Part shown: in pieces, positions 34,171-43,942 of the stretch
Numbering within the stretch: position 1 is the first letter of the stretch
Layout of the letters: each line of letters opens with the position of its first letter
NCBI GenBank assembly: GCA_020073005.1
Contig: JAIQFX010000011.1
Coordinates: forward strand, 42,675-106,674
Direction of reading: 5' to 3'
DNA: 64,000 bases
From: Terriglobia bacterium
Lineage (GTDB): Bacteria > Acidobacteriota > Vicinamibacteria > Vicinamibacterales > CAVVIG01
The notes under the pieces: model-generated
Seen by the model: only the letters and a program-made list of their open reading frames with translations
Databases searched by the model: none
What the model was told of the DNA's origin: nothing
Position numbers and translations under genes: made by a program

Positions 34171-34726
34171 ATAGCAGTACGTATCCTGCCGCTATGGCGA
34201 CCAGCGTCCCGCGCTCGCTGAACAGCGTTTCCTTCCACGAGAACGCGGCCGCGGGGACCGCTGAGTTCGCAGAACGTACCTGATTCGTTCCGCGTTCTCC
34301 GCGCGCTCCGCGGTGGCTTCCCGGAATCCAGCGCGGCACGCGCGTCGTGTAGTCGCGGTAGGGCTCGCCGAGGCGCGACAGGAGAAGCTGCTCCTCCCAC
34401 TTCACGATCGCGTGGTATTCGGCGGCGAGGAGCAGCGCGATGATCGGCGCCATCCACAGCAGCCGCGCGGTCAGCGCGACGCCGACCCAGAGCCCGATGT
34501 TGCCGATGTAGAGCGGATTGCGCACGATGGCGAACGGGCCCGAGTCGATGAGCGGACCGAGCCGATCGGTCCGGGTCCGCGAAATGGCGCCGATGTGATG
34601 GACGCCCCACAGGCGGATCACCTCGCCGAGCAGCGTCACTGCGACGCCGCCAAAGACGATGAACGGGGAAACCGGATTTTCGCCGACCGGCGTCAGAAGA
34701 AGGGCGAGGGCGAAGGGAATCGGCAT
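34145..34726 (-). CDS. Isoprenylcysteine carboxyl methyltransferase-like membrane protein
   Basis: About 193 aa, ICMT/PEMT-like membrane methyltransferase. The core motif is GPFAIVRNPLYIGNIGLWVG followed by EEQLLLSRLGEPYRDYTTRVPRWIPG, the usual SAM-binding and active-site segments; four or five membrane helices. The family N terminus (GRWLFQHR) is coded upstream of ATG 34726 with no standard start, so the true start may be the CTG at 34747 or another rare codon. After RWIPG the protein has an unusual tail (residues about 125-193), partly coded by short CTCCGCG repeats (34285-34316) and ending in a heptad repeat. Confidence 0.72.
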   Translation of the reverse strand: MPIPFALALLLTPVGENPVSPFIVFGGVAVTLLGEVIRLWGVHHIGAISRTRTDRLGPLIDSGPFAIVRNPLYIGNIGLWVGVALTARLLWMAPIIALLLAAEYHAIVKWEEQLLLSRLGEPYRDYTTRVPRWIPGSHRGARGERGTNQVRSANSAVPAAAFSWKETLFSERGTLVAIAAGYVLLWLKLTTWN

Positions 34727-34797
34727 GGCGGTGCGGTGTTGAAACAGCCATCTGCCGATTTTGGTAGAATCAGGACTAGTCCGGTCGGATATCGGTG

Positions 34798-35736
34798 ATG
34801 TTGTCAAACGCCTCCATTCTTGATCGTGCGCCCGGGTCGTCCGTGCTCGACATGATCGGGCGCACGCCCCTGGTGCGGCTCCACCAGTTCGAGCGCGAGA
34901 CGCCTGGCGTCGAGCTGTACGCGAAGGCCGAGTGGCAGAACCCGGGCGGGTCGGTGAAGGACCGGGCGGCGGCGCGGATGATCCTCGACGGCGAGGCGTC
35001 GGGCGCGCTGACACACGGCAAGACGATCATCGACGCCACGTCGGGCAACACGGGCATCGCCTACGCGATGGTGGGGGCGGCGCGCGGCTACAAGGTCACG
35101 CTGTGCCTGCCGGAGAACGCGAGTCCCGAACGCAAACTGATTCTGCGCGCGCTGGGCGCCGAGCTGATCCTGACGAATCCGCTCGAAAGCACCGACGGCG
35201 CCATCCGTGAAGCGCGACGGCTGGTGGCGTCCGATCCCGGCCGCTACTTCTATCCGGACCAGTACAGCAACGACGCCAACTGGCGGGCGCACTACGATAC
35301 GACCGCGCCCGAGATCATCGAGCAGACGAGCGGGCGGCTGACGCACTTCGTCGCCGGTCTGGGCACGAGCGGCACGTTCGTCGGGACCGGACGGCGTCTG
35401 CGGAAATTCAATCCGGCCATCAAGCTGATTTCGTTTCAGCCCGACGCGGCGTTCCACGGGCTGGAAGGGCTGAAGCACATGGACTCCGCGATCGTGCCGG
35501 GCATCTACGACAAGACGCTGGCCGACGAGGATCTCCGCATCGATACCGAGCGCTCGTACCAGATGGTGCGGCGTCTGGCGCGCGAAGAGGGGCTGCTGGC
35601 CGGAATCTCGTCGGGCGCGGCCGTCGTCGCGATGCTGGATGTGGCCCGGCGGCTGAAGCGCGGCATCATCGTGACGGTGTTTCCGGACGGCGCCGAGAAG
35701 TACCTCAACGAGAGTTTCTGGACGGTCAATGGCTGA
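34798..35736 (+). CDS. cysM: Cysteine synthase, CysM type
   Basis: 312 aa PLP enzyme. The Schiff-base lysine is in GGSVKDRAA (about residue 50), the substrate loop is TSGNTG, and the phosphate-binding loop GLGTSGTFVG. CysK would use O-acetylserine and sulfide. Here the next two genes encode a JAMM protease and a CysO-like carrier fused to MoeZ, the exact partners of mycobacterial CysM, which uses O-phosphoserine and thiocarboxylated CysO. So a CysO-dependent CysM is the better call. A TAGAAT -10-like box is at 34765-34770. It overlaps mec by 8 bp. Confidence 0.88.
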   Translation: MLSNASILDRAPGSSVLDMIGRTPLVRLHQFERETPGVELYAKAEWQNPGGSVKDRAAARMILDGEASGALTHGKTIIDATSGNTGIAYAMVGAARGYKVTLCLPENASPERKLILRALGAELILTNPLESTDGAIREARRLVASDPGRYFYPDQYSNDANWRAHYDTTAPEIIEQTSGRLTHFVAGLGTSGTFVGTGRRLRKFNPAIKLISFQPDAAFHGLEGLKHMDSAIVPGIYDKTLADEDLRIDTERSYQMVRRLAREEGLLAGISSGAAVVAMLDVARRLKRGIIVTVFPDGAEKYLNESFWTVNG

Positions 35737-36202
35737 TCGCGCGCTCACGATCACGGCCGACGTCGATCAGGCGATCCGGCGTCACGGCCAGGACACGTAT
35801 CCGCACGAGTGCTGCGGCGCGATGGTGGGCCGCGACGGCCGTGTGACCAGCGTCGTCGCGCTGCCGAATACGACAGAAGAGGGGCCGCGCCGGCGCTTTC
35901 TCGTGCGGCCGTCGGACTATCGTCTCGCGGAGCGTCGCGCGAGCGAACTGGGCGGGGAGCTGCTGGGGTTCTATCACTCGCATCCCGATCATCCGGCGAG
36001 GCCGTCCCAGTACGACCTCGATCACGCGTGGCCGACATTTGCGTACGTCATCGTGGCGGTGGCCGCAGGCACCGCGGGCGATATGACCGTGTGGCACCTG
36101 CAGGACGATCGATCCCGTTTCCTCGAGGGCAGTCTGCATCATGGCGAAAATTCTCATTCCGACCCCGCTCAGGCCGTACACCGACAAGCAGGACACCGTT
36201 GA
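35729..36202 (+). CDS. mec: JAMM/MPN+ metalloprotease, Mec-like
   Basis: 157 aa Zn-dependent isopeptidase-type protease. The full JAMM motif is present: Glu in HECCGAMVG (E27) and HSHPDHPARPSQYD, i.e. HxHx10D. In mycobacteria Mec releases cysteine from the CysO-Cys adduct, regenerating the carrier. Here it may also cut the carrier from its fusion partner (see the next gene). The last 20 codons overlap the next gene by 62 bp in another frame and look unlike family tails. Confidence 0.88.
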   Translation: MADRALTITADVDQAIRRHGQDTYPHECCGAMVGRDGRVTSVVALPNTTEEGPRRRFLVRPSDYRLAERRASELGGELLGFYHSHPDHPARPSQYDLDHAWPTFAYVIVAVAAGTAGDMTVWHLQDDRSRFLEGSLHHGENSHSDPAQAVHRQAGHR

Positions 36203-37640
36203 TGCGCTCGGCGCGACGGTCGGCGAACTGCTCGCCGATCTGACGCGCAAGCACTCGGGTCTCAAGGCGCATCTCTACAACGAGCAGGGCAAGCTGCGCA
36301 GCTTCGTCAACGTGTACGTCAACGACGAAGACATCCGGTACTTGCAGAAAGAGCAGACGCCGGTGAACGCGGGCGACACGGTGAGCATCATCCCGTCGGT
36401 CGCAGGCGGGTCAGACGATCGGGGGACAGGTCTCGCCGCTGGAACCGCAGTCGCGGACGCCGCGAGACCCGTCCCCCAACTCTCGAACGACGAGGTGAAG
36501 CGGTACTCGCGCCACCTCATCATGCCGGAGGTCGGTATCGAGGGTCAGCGCAAGCTGAAGGCCGCGAAGGTGCTGTGTATCGGCGCCGGCGGTCTGGGAT
36601 CGCCCGCATCGATGTATCTCGCGGCCGCAGGCGTCGGGACGATCGGCATCGTGGACTTCGACGTCGTCGACTTCAGCAACCTGCAGCGGCAGATTGTGCA
36701 CGGCACGCCGGATGTAGGCCGATCGAAGCTCGCGTCGGCGAAGGATCGGCTGCACGCCATCAATCCTGAGATCCGGATTGAGACGTACGAAGCGGCGCTG
36801 TCCTCGCAGAACGCGTTCAAGCTGTTCGAGCCGTACGACATCATTTTGGACGGGACGGACAATTTCCCGACCCGTTATCTCGTGAACGACGCGTGCGTTC
36901 TGCTCGGCAAGCCCAACGCCTACGGCAGCATCTTCCGCTTCGAAGGACAGGCGTCGGTGTTCGCGACCAAGGACGGCCCGTGCTACCGCTGTCTGTATCC
37001 GGAGCCGCCGCCGCCGGGGCTCGTGCCAAGCTGCGCCGAAGGCGGCGTCCTCGGCGTGCTGCCCGGCATCATCGGCGTGATTCAGGCGACCGAGACCGTC
37101 AAGCTCATCATGGGCATCGGCGAGCCGCTGATCGGACGCTTCCTGATCTACGACGCGCTGCGGATGAAATTCCGCGAGCTGAAGCTGCGCAAGGATCCGG
37201 ACTGCCCGGTGTGCGGGACCCATCCGACCGTCACGCAGCTCATCGATTACGAACAATTTTGCGGCGTGAAGCCGCTGCAGGGTCCCGTGGCTCAGGATGG
37301 GACTCCCGTCCCCCTGAACAACGCGACTGAAATCACGACCGTGGATCTCAAACATCGGCTGGACCGCGGCGACGCGCTGCGGATCATCGACGTCCGTGAG
37401 CCGCACGAGTACCAAATCTGCCGGATTCCGGGATCGATCCTGATCCCGCTCGGCGACATCCCGAAGCGCTACAACGAGCTCAATCCGGACGATGAGCTCA
37501 TCATGCAGTGCCGGTCGGGCGCCCGGAGCGCGAAAGCCGCGGATTTCCTGCGATCGGTCGGGTTCAAGCGCGTGCTGAACCTGAAGGGCGGCATCCTGGA
37601 TTGGATCGACAAGGTTGACCCCAGTCAGCCGAAGTATTAA
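36141..37640 (+). CDS. moeZ: CysO/ThiS-like sulfur carrier fused to MoeB/MoeZ adenylyltransferase and rhodanese
   Basis: 499 aa, three parts. Residues 1-90 are a ubiquitin-like carrier ending in VAGG (G89-G90). Residues about 115-380 are an E1-like adenylating domain (GAGGLGSPASMYLAAAGVG; zinc CxxC pairs in CYRCLY and CPVCG). Residues about 395-499 are a rhodanese with active-site loop MQCRSGARSA. The carrier needs a free C-terminal GG to be thiocarboxylated. Here it is followed by a 25-residue linker mostly encoded by a palindromic element (36421-36477), so a protease, plausibly the adjacent Mec, would have to expose it. A second GGGACTCCCGTCCCC-like stretch is at 37303-37317. Confidence 0.9.
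   Translation: MAKILIPTPLRPYTDKQDTVDALGATVGELLADLTRKHSGLKAHLYNEQGKLRSFVNVYVNDEDIRYLQKEQTPVNAGDTVSIIPSVAGGSDDRGTGLAAGTAVADAARPVPQLSNDEVKRYSRHLIMPEVGIEGQRKLKAAKVLCIGAGGLGSPASMYLAAAGVGTIGIVDFDVVDFSNLQRQIVHGTPDVGRSKLASAKDRLHAINPEIRIETYEAALSSQNAFKLFEPYDIILDGTDNFPTRYLVNDACVLLGKPNAYGSIFRFEGQASVFATKDGPCYRCLYPEPPPPGLVPSCAEGGVLGVLPGIIGVIQATETVKLIMGIGEPLIGRFLIYDALRMKFRELKLRKDPDCPVCGTHPTVTQLIDYEQFCGVKPLQGPVAQDGTPVPLNNATEITTVDLKHRLDRGDALRIIDVREPHEYQICRIPGSILIPLGDIPKRYNELNPDDELIMQCRSGARSAKAADFLRSVGFKRVLNLKGGILDWIDKVDPSQPKY
36421..36477. repeat. Palindromic element, family B, in the cysO-moeZ linker
   Basis: Arms GGGGGACAGGTCTCGC (36421-36436) and GCGAGACCCGTCCCCC (36462-36477) pair with one mismatch around a 25-bp loop. 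The arm core is the same as in queC (15816-15859). It is in frame, beginning three residues after the carrier Gly-Gly. Confidence 0.9.
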
Positions 37641-37643
37641 ACT
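37615..37643 (+). promoter_or_regulatory. Promoter of the isc operon
   Basis: TTGACC (37615-37620) and TAAACT (37638-37643) with 17-bp spacing, the -35 lying inside the end of the moeZ gene. Initiation near 37650 falls inside the operator that follows. Confidence 0.6.
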
Positions 37644-37661
37644 CCGACTATAGCGGTCGGA
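37643..37661 (+). promoter_or_regulatory. Rrf2/IscR-type operator
   Basis: TCCGAC (37643-37648) and GTCGGA (37656-37661) form a perfect inverted repeat 7 bp apart, closely following the type 1 IscR box CCGACTA...GTCGG. It overlaps the -10 and start site of the predicted isc promoter, 15 bp before the iscR-like ATG, so binding should repress, presumably by the [2Fe-2S] form of the encoded Rrf2 protein. Confidence 0.65.
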
Positions 37662-37675
37662 TTTAAAGAACCACC

Positions 37676-38137
37676 ATGCTGAGGCTCTCGAAAAAGGCGG
37701 ATTACGCGCTCATCGCGATGAAGCATCTCGCGGTTCGGGGCGACCGCGGCACTCAGGGGTCCGCGTCCGCCAGGGAAATCGCCGAACTCTACGATATTCC
37801 TGTGGAGCTGATGGCCAAGGTGCTTCAGCGTCTGGTCCGGCGGGGTCTGCTGGCGTCACAGCAGGGCACGCGCGGCGGCTACCAGCTCGCGCGGCGGCCG
37901 GCGCTGATCTCGGTGGCCGACGTGATTCAGGCGATCGAGGGTCCGGTGACGGTGACGGCGTGTTCGACCGAGGAAGGGCAGTGCGAGCAGTTTTCGAAAT
38001 GCAACGTCCGCGACCCGCTGTGGCGGGTGCGTGAACGGATCCTGACCGCGCTCGGTGAATGCACGATCGCGGAACTTGCCGCGGATCCTCCGATTCCGGC
38101 GCCCGCGCGAGCCGCGGTGCTCCATACGCATCTATAA
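37676..38137 (+). CDS. iscR: Rrf2-family Fe-S-sensing regulator, IscR-like
   Basis: 153 aa winged-helix regulator. The N-terminal MLRLSKKADYALIAMKHLA and the recognition helix region AREIAELYDIPVELMAKVLQRL are typical Rrf2. Three Cys in CSTEEGQCEQFSKC (C-x6-C-x5-C) would hold a [2Fe-2S] cluster, so it likely senses cluster supply. The operator at 37643-37661 suggests autoregulation. First gene of the isc operon. Confidence 0.9.
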   Translation: MLRLSKKADYALIAMKHLAVRGDRGTQGSASAREIAELYDIPVELMAKVLQRLVRRGLLASQQGTRGGYQLARRPALISVADVIQAIEGPVTVTACSTEEGQCEQFSKCNVRDPLWRVRERILTALGECTIAELAADPPIPAPARAAVLHTHL

Positions 38138-38143
38138 GGGACT

Positions 38144-39370
38144 ATGGCCATCAAACTTCCGATCTACATGGACTATCACGCGACGACGCCGTGCGACCCG
38201 CGCGTCGTCGAAGCGATGCTCCCGTACTTCACCGAGAAGTTCGGCAACGCCGCCAGCCGCAACCATCCGTTCGGGTGGGAAGCGGAGGAAGCGGTGGAGA
38301 AGGGGCGCAAGCAGGTCGCCGATCTGATCGGCGCGAGCCCGAAGGAAATCGTCTTCACGAGCGGCGCGACCGAATCGGACAACCTGGCGATCAAGGGCGT
38401 CGCCGAGATGTACCGCGAGAAGGGCAACCACATCATCACGTGCGTGACCGAGCACAAGGCGATCATCGACACGTGCAAGCGGCTCGAGAAGAACGGCTAC
38501 CGCGTCACCTATCTGCCCGTGCAGAAGGACGGCCGGATCAGCCTCGACGAGCTGAAGGCCGCCATCTCGGACAAGACGATCCTCATCTCGATCATGGCGG
38601 CCAACAACGAGATCGGCGTCATCCAGCCGATCGCCGAGATTGGCGCGATCGCGAAAGAGAAGGGCATCCTCTTCCACACCGACGCCGTGCAGATTGTCGG
38701 CAAGGTGCCGTTCAACGTGAACGACCTCAAGGTCGACATGGCGTCGCTCAGCGGGCACAAGATGTACGGCCCGAAGGGCGTGGGCGCGCTCTACGTCCGC
38801 CGCCGCAACCCGCGCGTGCTGCTGGCGCCCATCATCGACGGCGGCGGCCACGAGCGCGGCATGCGGTCCGGCACGCTGAACGTGACGGGCATCGTCGGCT
38901 TCGGGAAAGCCGCGGAGCTCTGCAAGCAGGAGATGGCGGCCGAAAGCGAGCGGCTGCGCGGCCTGCGCGACTATCTGAACGACAAGCTGCACAAGAACCT
39001 GGACGAGATTTACATCAACGGGTCGATGGAGCACCGGCTGCCGCACAACCTGAACATCAGCTTTGCGTACGTCGAAGGCGAGTCGCTGCTGATGGGCATC
39101 AACGACGTCGCGGTCTCGTCGGGCTCGGCGTGCACGTCGGCCAGCCTCGAGCCGTCCTACGTGCTCAAGGCGCTCGGCGCCGGCGACGATCTCGCGCACT
39201 CGTCCATCCGGTTCGGCCTCGGCCGGTGGTCGACCAAAGAGGAAGTCGACTACGTCGCCGACAAGCTGACGTCGGTCGTCACGAAGCTGCGCGACATGTC
39301 ACCGCTGTACGAACTCGCCAAGGAAGGCGTCGATCTGTCCACGATGGTGTGGCAGACAGAAGGACACTAA
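38144..39370 (+). CDS. iscS: Cysteine desulfurase
   Basis: 408 aa PLP enzyme that takes sulfur from cysteine as a persulfide and gives it to IscU. The PLP lysine is in [12 protein letters not shown]. The catalytic Cys is in [17 protein letters not shown], the long-loop pattern of the IscS/NifS class I. N terminus [13 protein letters not shown] is family-standard. Six bp after iscR and 4 bp before iscU. Confidence 0.95.
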   Translation: MAIKLPIYMDYHATTPCDPRVVEAMLPYFTEKFGNAASRNHPFGWEAEEAVEKGRKQVADLIGASPKEIVFTSGATESDNLAIKGVAEMYREKGNHIITCVTEHKAIIDTCKRLEKNGYRVTYLPVQKDGRISLDELKAAISDKTILISIMAANNEIGVIQPIAEIGAIAKEKGILFHTDAVQIVGKVPFNVNDLKVDMASLSGHKMYGPKGVGALYVRRRNPRVLLAPIIDGGGHERGMRSGTLNVTGIVGFGKAAELCKQEMAAESERLRGLRDYLNDKLHKNLDEIYINGSMEHRLPHNLNISFAYVEGESLLMGINDVAVSSGSACTSASLEPSYVLKALGAGDDLAHSSIRFGLGRWSTKEEVDYVADKLTSVVTKLRDMSPLYELAKEGVDLSTMVWQTEGH

Positions 39371-39374
39371 CGTC

Positions 39375-39800
39375 ATGGCATATTCCGACAAAGTCATCGA
39401 TCACTACGAGAACCCGCGCAACGTCGGGTCGCTCCCGAAAGACGACGTCAACGTCGGCACCGGGCTCGTCGGCGCGCCCGAATGCGGCGACGTGATGAAG
39501 CTGCAGGTCAAGGTCAACCCGGCGACGGGCGTCATCGACGACGCGAAATTCAAGACCTTCGGCTGCGGCTCGGCGATCGCGAGCTCGAGCCTCGCGACCG
39601 AGTGGCTCAAGGGCAAGACCGTCGATGAAGCGCTGGCGATCAAGAACACCGACATCGTCAACGAGCTGAGCCTGCCGCCCGTGAAGATCCACTGTTCGGT
39701 GCTGGCGGAGGACGCGATCAAGGCGGCGATCGCCGACTACAAGAAGAAGCAGGCATCCGAGGGCAAGCTCTCAGCTGTCAGCTCTCAGACGTCGGTCTGA
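39375..39800 (+). CDS. iscU: Fe-S cluster scaffold
   Basis: 141 aa scaffold on which [2Fe-2S] clusters are built. Ligand Cys are in GAPECGDVMKLQ, KTFGCGSAIASSS and KIHCSVLAEDAI (three conserved Cys). The HscA recognition motif LPPVK precedes the third Cys. The body ends at about KKKQA; the extra tail EGKLSAVSSQTSV is encoded by the left arm of a heptad repeat, so the stop codon has been moved by the repeat. Confidence 0.95.
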   Translation: MAYSDKVIDHYENPRNVGSLPKDDVNVGTGLVGAPECGDVMKLQVKVNPATGVIDDAKFKTFGCGSAIASSSLATEWLKGKTVDEALAIKNTDIVNELSLPPVKIHCSVLAEDAIKAAIADYKKKQASEGKLSAVSSQTSV

Positions 39801-39834
39801 ACACTGACAGCTGAAAGCCGATAGCTGACAGCCA
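39767..39834. repeat. Heptanucleotide repeat with inverted arms, iscU/iscA junction
   Basis: CTCAGCTGTCAGCTCTCAG-type units (39769-39790) face CTGACAGCTGAAAGC...CTGACAGCC (39805-39834). The left arm is coding (end of iscU); the right arm ends 7 bp before the iscA ATG. Confidence 0.85.
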
Positions 39835-39841
39835 AAGCGAC

Positions 39842-40168
39842 ATGATTCAGATCAGCGAGACCGCGGCGCACAAGATCCGGACGTTGATGACCAAGCAGGG
39901 CATCGACGAGGGCGGCCTGCGCGTCGGCGTGAAGGGCGGCGGCTGCTCCGGGCTGAGCTACACATTCGCCTGGGAGAAACAGCCGCGCCTCGGCGATGAA
40001 GTGTTCGAGGGGCCGGAAGGCGCCAAGATCTACGTCGACAGGAAGAGCTTGATCTACCTGAACGGCACGGTGCTCGACTACGACACGAACCTGATCAGCA
40101 AGGGGTTCGTCTTCAACAACCCGAACGCGAAGTCGACCTGCGGGTGCGGCAGTTCTTTCGGAGCGTAA
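39842..40168 (+). CDS. iscA: A-type Fe-S carrier
   Basis: 108 aa HesB/IscA-type cluster carrier. Conserved Cys are in GGGCSGLSY and the C-terminal CGCGSSF, the standard three-Cys A-type set. Full length and collinear with the family. Placed in canonical order after iscU. Confidence 0.94.
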   Translation: MIQISETAAHKIRTLMTKQGIDEGGLRVGVKGGGCSGLSYTFAWEKQPRLGDEVFEGPEGAKIYVDRKSLIYLNGTVLDYDTNLISKGFVFNNPNAKSTCGCGSSFGA

Positions 40169-40181
40169 CAAGTCCGGCGTG

Positions 40182-40241
40182 TGACGGCTGAAGTCTGGGG
40201 GGCGTCTTCAGACTTCACCCTTCAGACTTCAACCTTTCATG
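40182..40241. repeat. Heptanucleotide repeat with short inverted arm upstream of hscB
   Basis: GGCTGAAGTCTGG (40186-40198) faces TTCAGAC, TTCACCC, TTCAGAC, TTCAACC units in 7-bp steps (40207-40234). The last T-rich unit, TTTCATG, supplies the hscB start codon. Confidence 0.8.
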
Positions 40242-40924
40242 TCCTCCCCGACACTTCAAGTTTGTCGCGAATGCGGCGGCGGCGCGCCGGTCGACGCGCA
40301 CTTCTGCCCTCAGTGCTCGAAGATCCTGACGCTGGGACGGCACGGCGACTACTTCGCGTTTCTCGGATTGCCGCGCAAGCTCGGCATCGACGCCGAGGAT
40401 CTCGAGCAGCGCTTTCGCGGGCTGAGCCGCAAGTTTCATCCGGACTACTTCTATAACGCGGCGCCCGCGGAGCGCCGAGCGAGCCTCGAGCGGTCGTCGT
40501 ACCTGAACGACGCGTACCGCACGCTGAAGCAGCCGATCACGCGCATCGAGTACCTGCTGCAGGTGGAAGGCCTGGCGCCGAAGAATCCGCAGGAGGCGTC
40601 GCGGCAGGTGCCGCCCGCCTTGCTCGAAGAAGTCTTCGCGCTGAACGAGGAACTGGACGAGATTCGGGATCTGCGCAGCGGCGGCGCGCCGGCGGAGGCG
40701 TGGAAGAGCCGGCTCGAGCGCGCGCGGCGGCCGATCGAGGCCAAGCGCGTCGAGCACGAAGCCCAGCTGGAGGAGCTGTCCGCGCGGTGGGACGCGCTCG
40801 TCGAATCCGGCGCCGGCGAACGCGATCGGCGCGCGGCGCTCGAAGCGCTCCGCGATCGGTTTCTCGAGCGCAACTACATCACGAATCTCCTTGCCGGAAT
40901 TGAACGAGAGCTGAACGCCGCCCT

Positions 40925-40928
<4 letters not shown>
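40239..40928 (+). CDS. hscB: Fe-S co-chaperone HscB with N-terminal zinc ribbon
   Basis: 229 aa J-protein that delivers IscU to HscA. The J domain has the HPD loop in [10 protein letters not shown]. The C-terminal HSCB domain (about 120-229) forms the IscU-binding helices. The first 35 residues add VCRECGG and HFCPQCSK, two CxxC pairs that probably bind zinc, as in eukaryotic HSC20 and some bacterial HscB. The ATG is inside a heptad repeat; it overlaps hscA by 4 bp (ATGA). Confidence 0.92.
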
Positions 40929-42781
<1,853 letters not shown>

Positions 42782-42784
<3 letters not shown>

Positions 42785-42830
42785 CGCGAGCAGCCACCGC
42801 GACTGTAGCGCGAGCCTTTCAGGCGAGCGG
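42782..42830. repeat. TAGCGC repeat pair, family C, hscA/fdx gap
   Basis: Two direct copies of TAGCGCGAGC (42782-42791 and 42806-42815). The second continues into GAGCCTTTCAGGCGAGC, a small hairpin. The first copy contains the hscA stop codon. Confidence 0.7.
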
Positions 42831-42837
42831 AAACCAT

Positions 42838-43248
42838 ATGCCCAAAGTCACGTACATCATCGACGGCGAGCCGACGGTCATCGAGTTCGAGCACGGCAAG
42901 GTCCCGTACTCGAATCACGGCAAGCCCGAGTCGTTTCTCGATCTCGCCAAGCACTTCGGCGTGCCGCTCGAGCACGCGTGCGGCGGCAGCTGCGCGTGCA
43001 CGACGTGCCACGTGATCATCCGCGAGGGCGCGCAGAACCTGAGCGAGATGCAGGACGATGAAGCCGATCGCCTCGACACCGCATGGGGGCTGACCGCGCA
43101 TTCGCGGCTCGGCTGCCAGGCGATCATCACGGGCGACGTGGTCTGCGAGTTGCCGATGTACACCCGCAACTACGTGCAGGAAGGCGGCGGCATCCAGCTC
43201 GGCAAGTCCGACAAGAAGGAGCGGAAAGCGCAGGAGGTGACGCCGTGA
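42838..43248 (+). CDS. fdx: [2Fe-2S] ferredoxin of the ISC system
   Basis: 136 aa adrenodoxin-type ferredoxin giving electrons for cluster assembly. Ligands lie in HACGGSCACTTCHV and LGCQAI. The central insert near residues 25-40 (SNHGKPESFLDLAKHFG) is common in longer members. The C-terminal tail is Lys-rich. It overlaps iscX (GTGA). Confidence 0.93.
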   Translation: MPKVTYIIDGEPTVIEFEHGKVPYSNHGKPESFLDLAKHFGVPLEHACGGSCACTTCHVIIREGAQNLSEMQDDEADRLDTAWGLTAHSRLGCQAIITGDVVCELPMYTRNYVQEGGGIQLGKSDKKERKAQEVTP

Positions 43249-43448
43249 AGTGGACGAATTCCGAAGACATCGGCATCGCCCTCGCGGAGAAATTTCCCGG
43301 CGTCGATCCGCTGGGCCTTCGCTTCACCGATCTGCGCGAGCGCGTGCTCACGCTCGAGGGCTTCGACGATGATCCCAAGACGTCGAACGAGTCGAAGCTC
43401 GAGGCGATCCAGATGGCGTGGTACGAAGAATTCAAGGACGCCCAGTGA
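43245..43448 (+). CDS. iscX: Fe-S assembly protein IscX
   Basis: 67 aa acidic protein (VKWTNSEDIGIALAEKFPG at the start, EIQMAWYEEFKDAQ-like end) that binds IscS and modulates desulfuration. Length and acidic patch match the family. GTG 43245 overlaps the fdx stop (GTGA) and its stop overlaps the next GTG, so it is tightly coupled. Confidence 0.92.
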   Translation: MKWTNSEDIGIALAEKFPGVDPLGLRFTDLRERVLTLEGFDDDPKTSNESKLEAIQMAWYEEFKDAQ

Positions 43449-43942
43449 GCGCAGGCGGCATCTTCCGCCCGGGCATGCGCGGTTATTTCGTGCCCTTCGT
43501 CGCCGGCATCGCGCTGATCGTCAGCGCGTTTCTGCCGTGGGTCGTCGTCGGCGGTGTCTCGATGCAGGGCGTGCCCGACGTGCCGGCGCTCTGGGTCATC
43601 GGGCTCGGCGCGGTCGCCGCCGTTCTCGCCGTCCTCAGCCTGATCACGCGCAAGAACTCGCGCCATCCGCTGCTCATCGTCGGATTGATGGCGCTCGGGA
43701 TCCTGTTTCTGTCGTGGCGCATTCTGCCGCGCACGGCGGGCGAGCGCGCGCTCACGATCTCGCAGGCGTTCGCGATCGTGGAGAACACTGAAATGAAGGA
43801 CGCGCCGCCGGCGTTCGTCGGCGCGGGCATCTACGTTGGTGTGCTCGCGGCGTGCACGATCGTCGCCTTCGGCATGACCATCGTCGTCAAGCGCGTCTCG
43901 CGGCCCTATACCGTTCCGTCGCCGGACGACGACGTCGACTAG
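43445..43942 (+). CDS. Four-helix membrane protein, unknown
   Basis: 165 aa from GTG 43445, which overlaps iscX by 4 bp. Four hydrophobic segments, at about residues 14-34, 46-66, 75-91 and 125-148, with a basic N terminus and an acidic tail (DDDVD). No Cys motif that would tie it to Fe-S work. It ends directly before mqnB (TAG, ATG), so it belongs to the same transcription unit. Confidence 0.75.
   Translation: MSAGGIFRPGMRGYFVPFVAGIALIVSAFLPWVVVGGVSMQGVPDVPALWVIGLGAVAAVLAVLSLITRKNSRHPLLIVGLMALGILFLSWRILPRTAGERALTISQAFAIVENTEMKDAPPAFVGAGIYVGVLAACTIVAFGMTIVVKRVSRPYTVPSPDDDVD

Noticed and set aside
37303..37317. GGGACTCCCGTCCCC stretch in moeZ as a third family B copy
   Set aside because: Only one arm-like piece is present and the encoded QDGTPVPL linker is of ordinary length; too weak to call.
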